A DNA stretch of 64,000 bases from Paraflavisolibacter caeni (GTDB lineage: Bacteria; Bacteroidota; Bacteroidia; Chitinophagales; Chitinophagaceae), in the NCBI RefSeq assembly GCF_025628885.1, contig NZ_JAOTIF010000007.1, positions 124,001-188,000 on the forward strand, read 5' to 3'. Of this stretch, positions 7,717-17,952 are shown one piece after another (position 1 is the stretch's first letter; every line of letters starts with the position of its first letter). The notes beneath the pieces were generated by a model. It was given only the letters and a program-made list of their open reading frames with translations. It did not search any database and was not told the origin of the DNA. The position numbers and the translations under genes were made by a program.

Positions 7717-8862
7717 ATGATTGTTATGCCAACAGTGAATAAAGTATTGATTGTAGGTGGCGGCATTGGAGGGTTGTCTTCCGGTATTGCCCTGGCCAAA
7801 AATGGCTGTTCTGTTACTATTGCTGAACTCCACAAGGAGTTCAATGTCTATGGAGTGGGCATTATCCAGCCTGCTAATGCCCTGAGAGCTTTAGATGCGC
7901 TGGGACTGGCTGAAGAAGCCTTGCGACGGGGCTCTCCTTATGGCATGGTGAAAATGTGCACTGCTGCAGGGCATGTCTTTACAGAAGTAGGTGTACCATC
8001 AATAGGCCGTCTTCCCAGTCACAACGGCATTTCCAGAAGAATTCTTCATGAGATCCTTTATGAGGAGGCTGTAAAGCAGGGTGTGGTTTTCCGTATGGGT
8101 ACCAGTGTTGCAGCCATTGAAAACAAAGGAGAAGAAGTAAGCGTGCAATTTACTGATGACAGCACCGGCACTTACGATCTGCTCATTGGAGCCGATGGCA
8201 TCAATTCCAAGGTACGGAGCCTTGTATTCGGAAACTATAAGCCCCGTTATACCAATGAGTCGGTATGGCGTTATCCCTTCAAGCGTTTACCTGAATTAGA
8301 GACCGGTTATATGTTCATGGGCAGGCACTCTAAAGCAGGTTTGATTCCCATGACCGCTGATACAATGTATATGTTCCTTGTGACTTCGGAAGGGGAAGAC
8401 AATCCTTTTATTCCGGAACATGAATTAGTACCTCGTATGAGGGCCTGGCTTGGAGAATATTCTGCACCCATGATCAAAAAAGTAGTGGATGAAATTACCG
8501 ATCCTAAAAAAGTGGTGTACCGGCCATTGGAGGTCTTGTTTGTGCCGGCACCCTGGTATGAAAATAGAGTAGTGTTGATTGGTGATGCGGTGCATGCCAC
8601 CATTCCGCAGTTGGGGCAAGGTGCAGGCCTTGCTTTGGAGGATTCTATTGTATTGGCTGAATTGCTTCAAAAAGAAAGCGAAGTGGAAGAAGCGCTTCAT
8701 AAATTTATGGACCGACGCCTGGCACGTTGTAAAATGGTGGTGGATACTTCTGTACAACTCGGTGAATTGGAACAGTTGGACTGGAAGGGACGGTTACCTG
8801 AAGGAACTAATCTTGGTGCCATCATAGGAAAAGCCTCGGCGGCCATGATGCAACCCATTTAA
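7717..8862 (+). CDS. FAD-dependent aromatic hydroxylase (group A monooxygenase)
   Basis: This 381-residue protein has the three landmarks of single-component flavin hydroxylases: VGGGIGGLSSGIAL near the N-terminus for FAD ADP binding, the DG motif in LLIGADGINSKVR, and the GD motif in VVLIGDAVHATIPQLGQGAG. It is similar in size and layout to 3-hydroxybenzoate 6-hydroxylase, salicylate hydroxylase and the flavonoid hydroxylase FdeE. It probably uses NAD(P)H and O2 to hydroxylate the ring so that the extradiol enzyme at 4511 can act. ATG 7726 (MPTVNKV) is an alternative start nine bases downstream. It is cytosolic and the last gene of the meta-cleavage block. Confidence 0.88.
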   Translation: MIVMPTVNKVLIVGGGIGGLSSGIALAKNGCSVTIAELHKEFNVYGVGIIQPANALRALDALGLAEEALRRGSPYGMVKMCTAAGHVFTEVGVPSIGRLPSHNGISRRILHEILYEEAVKQGVVFRMGTSVAAIENKGEEVSVQFTDDSTGTYDLLIGADGINSKVRSLVFGNYKPRYTNESVWRYPFKRLPELETGYMFMGRHSKAGLIPMTADTMYMFLVTSEGEDNPFIPEHELVPRMRAWLGEYSAPMIKKVVDEITDPKKVVYRPLEVLFVPAPWYENRVVLIGDAVHATIPQLGQGAGLALEDSIVLAELLQKESEVEEALHKFMDRRLARCKMVVDTSVQLGELEQLDWKGRLPEGTNLGAIIGKASAAMMQPI

Positions 8863-8895
8863 TCATACACCTGTTTTAAAACCAACATAGAAACC

Positions 8896-11800
8896 TTGAA
8901 GACTTTTTGTATTACTGAAATTCTGCAGCCAGAAATAAGGAAAGAGCGCATTCGTTGCAAACTTATAGTGTTGCTATTTCTTCTTTGTCATATTGGAATT
9001 CATGCTCAAAAAGCAGCTGATTCCTTATTGTCCCATTTTCAAAATCCGCCGCAAGCAGCCAAGCCTCGCGTGTGGTGGCATTGGATGAATGGTAATGTAA
9101 CCAAAGAAGGTATTAGAAAAGATCTGGAATGGATGCATCGCTCCGGCATTGGAGGTTTTCAAAACTTTGACGCAGCTCTTCATACACCACAGATCGTGGA
9201 GAAGCGCCTTGTGTACATGACACCGGAATGGAAAGATGCGTTCCGGTTCACCACTAAACTAGCTGACTCCTTAAAATTAGAAATGGCCATAGCCGGCTCT
9301 CCCGGTTGGAGCGAAAGTGGTGGTCCCTGGGTGAAACCTGAAGAAGGGATGAAAAAACTGGTTTGGTCGGAAACACAAGTGCATGGTGGTAGTACAACTA
9401 TTCGCTTGCCGCAACCACCTTCGACAACCGGCCCGTTTCAGAACATTCCAAAGCAGCCGGAATTTGGTGCTACAGCAGCGGAAGAAAGTCATCCTACGTT
9501 TTACAAAGACATTAAAATTATTGCCTACAAAGTGCCGAAAGCAGATGTTTTATTAAGCGAATTAAAACCATCAATTTCATCGAGCGGTGGCAGCTTTAAC
9601 CTTCAACAATTAACTGATGGTGACCTTGCCAAGACAAGTCTCTTACCTTCTGATTCAACCAAAGGTTTTGCCTGGATACAGTTTGCCTTTGCTCAACCAC
9701 AAACCATCAAAGCCATTACCCTGGTTGGGGGTGGTGACAAAGGTCCTTTTGGCTTGTATGGTGAACTAAAGGATACCCGCAGTTTGGAAGTGAGCGATGA
9801 TGGACAAGTCTTTAAATGGATTTGTTATTTACCGGCGGGCGATGTGCTTGAGCAGACGATTGTTATACCTGTTACAACAGCTCAATATTTCCGGATTACG
9901 TTTCAAAACCCACCAACACCGCCTGATTTCGCTGCAATGATTGGAATACCGGGAATGCCGCCACCAAAGGCTCCGTTGGGAACCGAGATTGCGGAACTTG
10001 TCTTATCTCCTGTAACACGTGTACACATGTTTGAGGAGAAGGCTGCTTTTGCACCCTCCACGGGACTTTATGAAAAAGCGACGCCAGCAACAACAGATGC
10101 TATCAATATTGATGAAGTGGTAGATGTAACAGACAAGTTGAACGAAGATGGAACGCTCAACTGGACAGTTCCACCCGGCAACTGGAACATCGTACGTTTT
10201 GGGTACTCATTGCTGGGTATTACCAATCATCCTGCCTCTCCTGAAGCTACCGGATTAGAAGTGGATAAACTAGACCCAGCTTCTATAAAAAAATATTTCA
10301 CCCAGTATTTGGACCAGTATAAAAGTGTAACCGGTGGCTTGATGGGTCGCAATGGTGGTTTACAATACGTCATTACGGATAGCTGGGAAGCCGGTGCGCA
10401 GAATTGGACTCCGAATATGATGCAGGAGTTTCAAAAGCGCCGTGGTTATAGTATGCTGCCCTGGATGCCGGTGTTAACGGGGCATGTGGTAAAAAGCATG
10501 GAGGCAAGTGATGGCTTCCTTTGGGATTTTCGGAAGACGTTGAGTGAAATGCTTGCCGAATATCACTATGATGGTCTTACCAACATACTCCAACAATACG
10601 GGATGAAGCGGTACTCAGAGTCGCATGAAGACCGACGAGCCCTGATTGCTGATGGCATGGATGTCAAACGCACCGCTGCCGTGCCTATGTCGGCTATGTG
10701 GATGCCAAAGTTTGAAGGTGATGACCAAATGGTTTATCAGGCTGACATACGGGAATCAGCATCGGTTGCTCATATCTATGGACAAAACCTTGCAGCAGCT
10801 GAATCCCTGACGGCTGCTGGTACTGGCGGTAAAGCGTGGTCCTATGCGCCTGAAAATTTAAAACCAACAGCTGATTTAGAACTGGCGAGTGGTTTGAACC
10901 GGTTTGTGATTCATACCTCTGTTCACCAGCCATTGGATGATCAATTTCCCGGCCTAGGTTTGGGCTCGGTTGGACAATGGTTTACCCGTCATGAAACATG
11001 GGCAGAGCAGGCCAGGGCCTGGACAGCTTATTTATCGCGCAGCTGTTACCTACTGCAGCAGGGAAAGTTTGTGGCGGATGTGGTGTACTATTATGGCGAA
11101 GACAACAACATCACCGGCTTATTTGGAAAGAAATTGCCGGATGTTCCGGAAGGATACAATTTTGACTTTATCAATGCCGATGCACTCATTCATTTGTTGT
11201 CTGTAAGAGATGGGCGGCTGGTAACTCCATCAGGCATGAGTTATCGTGTGTTGGTGTTGGACAGCAATGCTAAAAAGATGTCTTTGCCCGTACTACGCAA
11301 GATCGCTCAATTGGCGAAAGCTGGTGCTACGATCAGTGGTATAAAGCCGGAAAACACACCCAGCCTGAAAGACGATCAGCAGGAGTTTCAGCGTTTGGTG
11401 AACGAGGTCTGGGGTACACAACCCAGCTCGAAAGCATCAGTAAGCGGAAAAGTTTATACAGGCAAAACCATCCAGGAAGTTCTCAATGACCTGAATATTC
11501 CACCTGACTTTACTTACGTCAAACAACAACCGAACACAAAGCTTCTTTATGTACACCGCAGGCTTATAAATGGTGATATTTATTGGGTCAACAACCGTAA
11601 CGACAGAAATGAAGATGTTGAAGCAACTTTTCGGATCACAGGTAAAGTACCACAGATATGGCATCCTGAAACCGGAAGAACAGAGCCTGCGTCTTTTACC
11701 ATTGCAAATGGAGTGACAAAAGTCAATCTTAACTTAACGCCCAATGATGCCGTATTTGTGGTGTTCCAAACGCTAGCAACAAAAACATCTCTTCGTTTGC

Positions 11801-12303
11801 CAGCAAAAACAGCAAAAGAAGTTATGAACATCGAAGGTCCTTGGATGGTTTCTTTTCAACCCGGCCGTGGAGCACCAGCCAATGCAACGTTTGACAAGCT
11901 GGCTTCATACACCGAGAGCAGCGATGCTGGCATCAAATATTTCTCTGGCACAGCAATGTATACAAAGAACATCGATGTACCTGCAAGTGCTATCAAGAGC
12001 GGTTCGCAACTATGGATTGATTTGGGAGATGTAAAGAACCTTGCCGAAGTCACAGTAAACAATAAACCGTTGGGTATTGTATGGAAAAAACCATTCCGGG
12101 TAGACGCAACGAATGCCTTGAAAGCAGGTACCAATAAGCTGGAGATAAAGGTCACTAACCTGTGGGTTAACCGCTTAATTGGTGACCAGCAACCGGGGGT
12201 AGCAAATAAGATAACCTATACTACTATGCCTTTTTACAAAGCTGATTCGCCGTTACAGCCTTCGGGTTTGTTGGGGCCTGTGAAATTGCAGATCATTCAA
12301 TAG
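8896..12303 (+). CDS. GH106-type alpha-L-rhamnosidase, secreted
   Basis: This 1135-residue protein has the N-terminal family block PRVWWHWMNGNVTKEGI followed by DLEWMHRSGIGGFQ and AGSPGWSESGGPWV, characteristic of GH106 rhamnosidases. A C-terminal beta-sandwich of galactose-binding type (about 970-1130, with LWIDLGDVKNLAEVTVN) closes the protein. The start appears to be TTG 8896, since no ATG precedes the hydrophobic signal LIVLLFLLCHIGIHAQ. The export signal is thus preceded by an unusually long, charged stretch of about 22 residues. Expected role: periplasmic or surface removal of alpha-L-rhamnose from plant glycosides (rutinosides, neohesperidosides) or pectin. It lies 33 bases after the FAD hydroxylase, inside the aromatic island. 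Confidence 0.88.
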   Translation: MKTFCITEILQPEIRKERIRCKLIVLLFLLCHIGIHAQKAADSLLSHFQNPPQAAKPRVWWHWMNGNVTKEGIRKDLEWMHRSGIGGFQNFDAALHTPQIVEKRLVYMTPEWKDAFRFTTKLADSLKLEMAIAGSPGWSESGGPWVKPEEGMKKLVWSETQVHGGSTTIRLPQPPSTTGPFQNIPKQPEFGATAAEESHPTFYKDIKIIAYKVPKADVLLSELKPSISSSGGSFNLQQLTDGDLAKTSLLPSDSTKGFAWIQFAFAQPQTIKAITLVGGGDKGPFGLYGELKDTRSLEVSDDGQVFKWICYLPAGDVLEQTIVIPVTTAQYFRITFQNPPTPPDFAAMIGIPGMPPPKAPLGTEIAELVLSPVTRVHMFEEKAAFAPSTGLYEKATPATTDAINIDEVVDVTDKLNEDGTLNWTVPPGNWNIVRFGYSLLGITNHPASPEATGLEVDKLDPASIKKYFTQYLDQYKSVTGGLMGRNGGLQYVITDSWEAGAQNWTPNMMQEFQKRRGYSMLPWMPVLTGHVVKSMEASDGFLWDFRKTLSEMLAEYHYDGLTNILQQYGMKRYSESHEDRRALIADGMDVKRTAAVPMSAMWMPKFEGDDQMVYQADIRESASVAHIYGQNLAAAESLTAAGTGGKAWSYAPENLKPTADLELASGLNRFVIHTSVHQPLDDQFPGLGLGSVGQWFTRHETWAEQARAWTAYLSRSCYLLQQGKFVADVVYYYGEDNNITGLFGKKLPDVPEGYNFDFINADALIHLLSVRDGRLVTPSGMSYRVLVLDSNAKKMSLPVLRKIAQLAKAGATISGIKPENTPSLKDDQQEFQRLVNEVWGTQPSSKASVSGKVYTGKTIQEVLNDLNIPPDFTYVKQQPNTKLLYVHRRLINGDIYWVNNRNDRNEDVEATFRITGKVPQIWHPETGRTEPASFTIANGVTKVNLNLTPNDAVFVVFQTLATKTSLRLPAKTAKEVMNIEGPWMVSFQPGRGAPANATFDKLASYTESSDAGIKYFSGTAMYTKNIDVPASAIKSGSQLWIDLGDVKNLAEVTVNNKPLGIVWKKPFRVDATNALKAGTNKLEIKVTNLWVNRLIGDQQPGVANKITYTTMPFYKADSPLQPSGLLGPVKLQIIQ

Positions 12304-12381
12304 TGATTCTGTAACAATGCCTCTTATTGATAAGTGTGAGACCAGACATTTTTGCTATCAATAGACTAAGTACTATTCATT

Positions 12382-13971
12382 ATGAAAAGAGTATTTCTTA
12401 TTGTCACAATCTTCTTGCATGTTGTAGTGTATTCACAGGTTACGTATCAAAATCCTGTCATTCCCGGATTTTATTCTGATCCTAGTGTGTGCAGGGTAGG
12501 TGATGATTATTATATGGTGCATAGCAGTTTCGGCTATTTTCCAGGTGTTCCCATTTTTCACAGCAAAAACCTGGTTGACTGGCAGCAAATAGGATATGCC
12601 CTGACAAGAAAAGAACAGCTGCCTCTTGAGAAAGCAGGCGTAACAATGGGAATATTCGCACCAACTATCAGGTACCATGATGGGTTGTTTTATATGATTA
12701 CCACCAACATAACTTCTAAAGGAACATTTTATGTTACCGCTAAAGATCCTGCAGGTGAATGGTCCAATCCCATTTGGACAGAAGTTCAAGGCATTGATCC
12801 CAGTTTGTTTTTTGACGAGGATGGAAAAGTATATGTCACATCTACTGTCAATTGGGGACCAAACCCAAACAAAGGCATTCACTTGTCAGAAATTGATAAT
12901 AAGACGGGCAAATTGCTCACAACTCCCAAAAATATCTGGACCGGCACCGGTGCCCGTTTTGCAGAAGGGCCACACCTTTACAAAAAAGATGGCTGGTATT
13001 ATTTGATGATTGCCGAAGGCGGAACTGAATACGGACACAAGGTTGCTATTGCAAGAAGCAAATACATTGATGGTCCTTATTTGAGTAATCCGGCCAACCC
13101 GATTTTAACGCACATCAATGCCAATGCAGAAACAAGTCCAATTCAAGGAGTGGGTCACGGCGACTTAGTGCAAACACAGGACAGTTCATGGTTTATGATT
13201 GCACACGCTTTTCGCCATTTGAATTCACATCAGATTCTTGGGCGAGAGACGTTTTTGGCACCTGTTCGGTGGGACAGAAATGCCTGGCCGGTTGTGAATG
13301 GTGACGGAACGGTTTCCTTCAAGATGGAAGCATCTTCACTGCCTGGACCAGTCTTACAAAAAACATCTTCTCAGAAAGAAGACTTTAATGAAAAAAAATT
13401 AGGCTTCGAATGGAACTATCTTAACAATCCTAATGAAGCAAACTACTCTCTTACTGCCCGAAAAGGCTATTTACGATTAATGGGGAGTGACTCTTCACTC
13501 CATCAATTGCCAGACGTCACCTTTGTTGGAAGAAGACAGCAACATTTTGATTTCGGGGCTACTACGCAGCTTGACTTCAATCCAAAAAAGCCAAATGAAG
13601 AAGCTGGAATAACGTTATTCAAAGACATTTCCTATCACTATGATTTGTCGGTGAAAAATATTGATGGCAAACGTGTGCTTGTGCTTACCTATAATCTTGG
13701 AAGAATTCACCATACAGAAAAAGAAGTTCTGCTGCAGGATGGCCCTATCCAACTTAAAATAACAGGTACGGAGGAATATTACGCTTTTGAATATGCGCAG
13801 GGGGATCACTCATTTCAAAAGATTGGCGGAGTGGACACACGTTTTTTGAGTTCTGAAACCGCCGGTGGATTTACCGGAGTTTACATTGGGCTTTATGCTA
13901 CAGGCAATGGACAGAAATCCCAATCACCGGCAGACTTTGATTGGTTTACATATGGACCTAAACAACTTTAA
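12382..13971 (+). CDS. GH43 beta-xylosidase/alpha-L-arabinofuranosidase, secreted
   Basis: This 529-residue protein has a signal peptide (MKRVFLIVTIFLHVVVYSQ). The five-bladed propeller runs from about 22 to 320, with the GH43 catalytic trio Asp33 (PGFYSDPSVC, base), Asp139 (QGIDPSLFFDEDG, pKa modulator) and Glu195 (RFAEGPHLYKKDGWYYLM, acid). Residues about 335-525 form the concanavalin-like beta-sandwich typical of GH43 beta-xylosidases. It should release xylose or arabinose from a plant side chain in the periplasm. It lies 78 bases after the rhamnosidase, so the two probably trim the sugar part of the same glycoside. The exact sugar cannot be told by eye. Confidence 0.9.
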   Translation: MKRVFLIVTIFLHVVVYSQVTYQNPVIPGFYSDPSVCRVGDDYYMVHSSFGYFPGVPIFHSKNLVDWQQIGYALTRKEQLPLEKAGVTMGIFAPTIRYHDGLFYMITTNITSKGTFYVTAKDPAGEWSNPIWTEVQGIDPSLFFDEDGKVYVTSTVNWGPNPNKGIHLSEIDNKTGKLLTTPKNIWTGTGARFAEGPHLYKKDGWYYLMIAEGGTEYGHKVAIARSKYIDGPYLSNPANPILTHINANAETSPIQGVGHGDLVQTQDSSWFMIAHAFRHLNSHQILGRETFLAPVRWDRNAWPVVNGDGTVSFKMEASSLPGPVLQKTSSQKEDFNEKKLGFEWNYLNNPNEANYSLTARKGYLRLMGSDSSLHQLPDVTFVGRRQQHFDFGATTQLDFNPKKPNEEAGITLFKDISYHYDLSVKNIDGKRVLVLTYNLGRIHHTEKEVLLQDGPIQLKITGTEEYYAFEYAQGDHSFQKIGGVDTRFLSSETAGGFTGVYIGLYATGNGQKSQSPADFDWFTYGPKQL

Positions 13972-13981
13972 AAATATTCTG

Positions 13982-15163
13982 ATGACAACAAGGGAAGTAT
14001 ATATATTATCAGCAGTACGCACACCAATTGGGAGCTTTGGTGGTGCATTAAAAGATGTGCCGGCACCCAGGCTGGGAGCTATTGCGATCAAGAGCACTTT
14101 AGAAAGAGCCGGTCTGCAAGCTGACCAGGTAGATGAAGTGCTGATGGGTTGTGTGCTGCAGGCTAACCTAGGACAGGCACCTGCAAGACAAGCAGCCAAA
14201 TATGCAGGACTGTCAGATAAGGTGGTTTGCACTACCGTGAATAAAGTCTGCGCCAGTGGTATGAAAGCCATTGCTCAAGGAGCTCAAAGCATATTGCTTG
14301 GAGATGCTGATATCGTCATTGCCGGAGGCATGGAAAACATGAGTGCGGCTCCCTTTTATGTGCCCAACATGCGCTGGGGCCACAAGTATGGAGAAACTGC
14401 CCTGATCGATGGACTGCAAAAAGATGGTTTGACAGATTGCTACAGCCATTTTGCTATGGGCTGTGCCGCTGATATCTGTGCTGCAGAAAACAAGATCAAT
14501 CGAGAGGAGCAGGATGCTTTTGCCATAGAAAGCTACAAGCGTAGCCAGGCCGCGTGGAATGAAGGTAAATTCAAAGACGAAGTAGTGCCAGTAGTGATTC
14601 CTTCAAAAAAGGGAGATGTGGTGGTGGATAAAGACGAAGAGCCCTGGAATGTGCAATTTGACAAAATCGCTTCACTTAGGCCCGCCTTTGGAAAAGAAGG
14701 TATGGTAACGGCTGCCAATGCAAGCACCATGAATGATGGGGCCGCTGCTGTTGTTTTGTGCAGTAAAGAAAAAGCAGAGGAACTCGGCCTGAAACCAATC
14801 GCCAAAATCCTCAGTTATGCAGATGCCGAACAGGAGCCCACCTGGTTTACTACCACGCCCAGTATTGCAGTACCCAAAGCCGTGAAAAAGGCAGGCCTGG
14901 AGCTAAAGGATATAGATTATGTTGAACTCAATGAGGCCTTTAGTGTAGTGGGTATTGTCAACACACAGCAAATGAACCTTGATCCATCTAAAGTTAATGT
15001 TCATGGAGGGGCTGTTTCCCTGGGACATCCATTAGGCTGCAGTGGTGCAAGGATCCTAGTTACGCTCATCAATGTTTTACAAAAGAGAGGCGGGAAAATA
15101 GGGGCAGCCGGCATTTGCAATGGCGGAGGCGGAGCCAGTGCGATGGTAATAGAAAGTATTTAA
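13982..15163 (+). CDS. Acetyl-CoA C-acyltransferase (thiolase)
   Basis: ATG 13982 gives a protein of 393 residues, the normal thiolase length, beginning [19 protein letters not shown]; in-frame ATGs further left lie inside the GH43 gene. The nucleophilic cysteine is Cys90 ([11 protein letters not shown]). The C-terminal His and Cys blocks are [19 protein letters not shown] and ICNGGGGAS. The enzyme cleaves a 3-oxoacyl-CoA to acetyl-CoA plus a shortened acyl-CoA. It is followed closely by both subunits of a CoA-transferase, so the three genes form an activation-thiolysis module, probably for the aliphatic product of the meta-cleavage operon. This set is separate from the pca thiolase at 39582. 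Confidence 0.93.
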   Translation: MTTREVYILSAVRTPIGSFGGALKDVPAPRLGAIAIKSTLERAGLQADQVDEVLMGCVLQANLGQAPARQAAKYAGLSDKVVCTTVNKVCASGMKAIAQGAQSILLGDADIVIAGGMENMSAAPFYVPNMRWGHKYGETALIDGLQKDGLTDCYSHFAMGCAADICAAENKINREEQDAFAIESYKRSQAAWNEGKFKDEVVPVVIPSKKGDVVVDKDEEPWNVQFDKIASLRPAFGKEGMVTAANASTMNDGAAAVVLCSKEKAEELGLKPIAKILSYADAEQEPTWFTTTPSIAVPKAVKKAGLELKDIDYVELNEAFSVVGIVNTQQMNLDPSKVNVHGGAVSLGHPLGCSGARILVTLINVLQKRGGKIGAAGICNGGGGASAMVIESI

Positions 15164-15180
15164 AAGAACTCAAAATAAGT

Positions 15181-15879
15181 ATGATCAATAAAGTAGTAGC
15201 AAGTGCCGATGCAGCCATAGCCGGTATTGAAGATGGCGCTGTGCTTATGCTAGGCGGCTTTGGCTTGTGTGGCATACCAGAAAACTGCATTGCGGCATTA
15301 TTACGCAAAGGCGTAAAGAATCTCACTTGTATTTCCAACAATGCAGGAGTGGATGATTACGGTATTGGCCTAATGCTTCAAAAGGGGCAGGTGAAGAAAA
15401 TGATTGCTTCCTATGTTGGCGAGAACAAGGAGTTTGAACGGCAACTCTTGTCCGGAGAACTGGAGGTTGAGCTCCTTCCACAGGGTACACTAGCTGAACG
15501 AATCAGGGCAGGAGGGGCTGGCATTCCAGCTTTCTTTACTCCAGCAGGGGTGGGTACAGAAGTGGCGGAAGGAAAGGAAGTAAGAGCATTTCATGGAAAG
15601 GAGTACCTGATGGAAAGTTGGTTGAAAGCAGATTATGCCATCGTAAAGGCATGGAAGGGTGATACAGCTGGTAACCTGATCTTCAGGGGTACAGCCCGCA
15701 ACTTCAGTCCTATGATGGCTACGGCTGCAAAGATTACTATAGCAGAAGTAGAAGAACTGGTGCCTGCGGGCACATTGGATCCCAATGAGATCCATACGCC
15801 CGGCATTTACGTCAAAAGGATCTTTCAGGGTAGTGGCTATGAAAAAAGAATTGAACAAAGAACGATCAGTAAAAATTAA
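15181..15879 (+). CDS. 3-oxoacid CoA-transferase subunit A
   Basis: The start is ATG 15181 ([20 protein letters not shown]), giving 232 residues, the usual size. Family blocks are [55 protein letters not shown] and [19 protein letters not shown]. With subunit B it transfers CoA from succinyl-CoA to a 3-oxo acid. The split A/B form contrasts with the fused transferase of the pca cluster at 38222. A thiolase precedes it by 17 bases and subunit B starts three bases after its stop. The acid accepted (acetoacetate, oxoadipate or a meta-cleavage product) is not evident from the sequence. Confidence 0.93.
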   Translation: MINKVVASADAAIAGIEDGAVLMLGGFGLCGIPENCIAALLRKGVKNLTCISNNAGVDDYGIGLMLQKGQVKKMIASYVGENKEFERQLLSGELEVELLPQGTLAERIRAGGAGIPAFFTPAGVGTEVAEGKEVRAFHGKEYLMESWLKADYAIVKAWKGDTAGNLIFRGTARNFSPMMATAAKITIAEVEELVPAGTLDPNEIHTPGIYVKRIFQGSGYEKRIEQRTISKN

Positions 15880-15882
15880 TTC

Positions 15883-16539
15883 ATGTTAGACAAACACCAA
15901 ATAGCAAAGAGAATTGCACGGGAATTGAAGGATGGCATGTATGTCAACTTGGGTATTGGCATACCCACCCTTGTGGCCAACTATATACCAGAGGGTATTG
16001 AAGTGGTGCTTCAGTCTGAGAATGGGTTGCTGGGTATTGGTCCTTTTCCCACTGAAGGAGCAGTGGATGCCGATCTGATCAATGCAGGCAAACAAACCGT
16101 AACCATGCTGCCGGGAGCTTCGCTGTTTAGTTCTGCTGATAGTTTTGCGATGATCCGGGGCGGTCATATTGACTTGACTATACTGGGCGCCATGGAAGTT
16201 TCGGAGGAAGGGGATATCGCGAATTGGAAGATCCCAGACAAGATGGTTAAGGGCATGGGAGGTGCCATGGACCTGGTGGCATCGGCTGAAAATATCATTG
16301 TTGCGATGCAACATGTGAACAAGGAAGGCAAATCCAAATTGCTTAAACGGTGTACGTTGCCTGTGACGGGTGTTCGTTGCGTAAAAAAAATAGTAACCGA
16401 AATGGCGGTGCTTGAGATAATTCCGGAAGGCGGTTTTAAACTATTGGAAAAAGCTCCGGGTGTTACAGTAGAAGAGATCAGGAGGTCTACAGAGGGAAAA
16501 CTCATTTTTGAAGGTGAGGTGCCGGAAATGCAATTTTAA
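15883..16539 (+). CDS. 3-oxoacid CoA-transferase subunit B
   Basis: This 218-residue subunit carries the glutamate that forms the CoA thioester: Glu46 in VLQSENGLLGIGP. Other family blocks are [15 protein letters not shown] and [21 protein letters not shown]. It works with subunit A (three bases upstream). The last codons and following terminator have a diverged copy at 31312-31381, which shows that a second such gene once existed in this neighbourhood. Confidence 0.93.
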   Translation: MLDKHQIAKRIARELKDGMYVNLGIGIPTLVANYIPEGIEVVLQSENGLLGIGPFPTEGAVDADLINAGKQTVTMLPGASLFSSADSFAMIRGGHIDLTILGAMEVSEEGDIANWKIPDKMVKGMGGAMDLVASAENIIVAMQHVNKEGKSKLLKRCTLPVTGVRCVKKIVTEMAVLEIIPEGGFKLLEKAPGVTVEEIRRSTEGKLIFEGEVPEMQF

Positions 16540-16563
16540 AGAGTCTTGGCAAACAATCGTTAC

Positions 16564-16591
16564 GCCCGCTGTTTCTACAGGGGGCTTTTTT
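16564..16591 (+). terminator. Rho-independent terminator after CoA-transferase B
   Basis: GCCC-G-CTGT (16564-16572) pairs with ACAG-G-GGGC (16577-16585) with one internal mismatch and a TTCT loop, followed by six T. It ends the block that starts at the extradiol dioxygenase and insulates the next promoter. Confidence 0.8.
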
Positions 16592-16594
16592 ATT

Positions 16595-16666
16595 AAAATT
16601 GATTGAAACTGATAGTAAAAAGCTTTTTTCTGATAGCTAATTCAGTCGAAATTAGGCTGAACTTTA
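16595..16666 (+). promoter_or_regulatory. Regulon promoter copy 2, before the MFS operon
   Basis: AAAATTGATTGAAA (16595-16608) is followed by TGATAG (16610-16615) and a second TGATAG (16631-16636) exactly 21 bp later, then 22 bases to GAACTTTA (16659-16666). The start codon of the transporter lies 46 bases beyond. Layout and spacing match copies at 4160 and 21484. Confidence 0.75.
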
Positions 16667-16712
16667 GTTTGAAATCAGCAATTAAATTTTACATTTTACT
16701 GAAACGCTTGCC

Positions 16713-17915
16713 ATGATCGAAAGCCAAACGATTGCCCATCCAATTTCAACTGCCCGAAGGGCTGGTCTTCCTCAGGCCTTAGTTGTTATACTCATCAACA
16801 TGCTGCCGATGATGGCAATCATTGCTCTAGTTCCCGTAGTGCCTGCTATAATGGAGTATTTCAAGGATGTCCCAAACATTAATACGCTTGCCCCATTGGT
16901 TTTGGCAGCGCCAGGGTTGTGTGTGGCCCTGCTCTCGCCTTTTGCAGGATATTTGGCTGATAAGCTGGGCAGGAGAAACTTACTTTTATTTATTACTTTT
17001 CTTTATGGTATTGGCGGAGTAATGCCCTTTTTTATCCATAGTTTTTCCCTGCTGTTTGCCAGCCGGCTTTTGCTGGGTATTGGTGAAGCTTTTATTCTGA
17101 CGATTGGCAATACTTTGTGGGGCGATTATTTTGAACCAAAAGAACGGGCAAAATGGATCGTCATTCAAAGTGTAACAGGTACTTTTTTAGCTACTTTGCT
17201 TTTGTCGTTTAGTGGCTATTTGGCATCTTTTGGCTGGCAATACCCATTTCTGATCTATAGCATTTCTTTCATTACTTTAATAGCGACTTACCTATTTATT
17301 TTTGAACCCCACATTAAAAACAAAGATGTAAAGTTCGAAGTATTGTCACCTACACGGTGGCCAGTTAGCATCATCTTGACTTTGTGCATTACCACACTTA
17401 TAACAAGTATTATTTACTTTGCTTATACACTTCATTTCTCTTTGGTTCTCGACGCAATAGGTATCAAGAATCAGGTGAAAATCGGGAACTACAGTGCCAT
17501 TGCAAGTATTGGCGCACCAGTGGGTGCTTTGATGTATAAATTGGTTGCCAAAAGATCTATCCATTATCACCTGGCTCTAATGGGATTTTTCTATGCTGTC
17601 GGCTTAACAGGAATAGGCTTTGCTCAAAATGAAATTTTCGTTGTCATAGCTGCATTCATAACACAACTTGGAATCGGGCTGACCATCCCGGTTTTGGTTC
17701 CCTGGAGCTTGCAACTGCTTCCTGCTGAATTCAGGGGCAGAGGCATGGGATTCTGGACCACTGCCTTTTTTCTCGGCCAGTTTATTTCACCATTAGTTGT
17801 GTCCGGAGTCCGGAGTCTTTCAGGTAGCCTTTTAAATGCCTTTATGGTTCTTGGAATATTATGTTTGGTCATGGCTATTCTCAACTTGTTTTTTTCAACC
17901 AAAAGGAAACTTTGA
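16713..17915 (+). CDS. MFS transporter
   Basis: This 400-residue inner-membrane protein has about 12 hydrophobic helices. The loop between helices 2 and 3 carries the MFS motif GYLADKLGRRNLLL, and helix 4 has SRLLLGIGEAFILTIGNTLWGDYF. It is the first gene of the operon MFS, Tat-exported subunit, GMC dehydrogenase, AraC, directly behind regulon promoter copy 2. By context it should carry the periplasmic (oxidised) glycoside, or its aglycone, into the cytosol. Substrate and direction cannot be read from the sequence; a sugar-type carrier is the simplest guess. Confidence 0.88.
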   Translation: MIESQTIAHPISTARRAGLPQALVVILINMLPMMAIIALVPVVPAIMEYFKDVPNINTLAPLVLAAPGLCVALLSPFAGYLADKLGRRNLLLFITFLYGIGGVMPFFIHSFSLLFASRLLLGIGEAFILTIGNTLWGDYFEPKERAKWIVIQSVTGTFLATLLLSFSGYLASFGWQYPFLIYSISFITLIATYLFIFEPHIKNKDVKFEVLSPTRWPVSIILTLCITTLITSIIYFAYTLHFSLVLDAIGIKNQVKIGNYSAIASIGAPVGALMYKLVAKRSIHYHLALMGFFYAVGLTGIGFAQNEIFVVIAAFITQLGIGLTIPVLVPWSLQLLPAEFRGRGMGFWTTAFFLGQFISPLVVSGVRSLSGSLLNAFMVLGILCLVMAILNLFFSTKRKL

Positions 17916-17952
17916 ATTAGTATCCTTTCGAAATTTTTATAAAGAATAAAAA

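Noticed and set aside
13865-13981. Longer start for the thiolase
   Set aside because: The extra 39 codons are inside the GH43 gene in another frame; thiolases normally start within about five residues of the YILSAVRTP motif.
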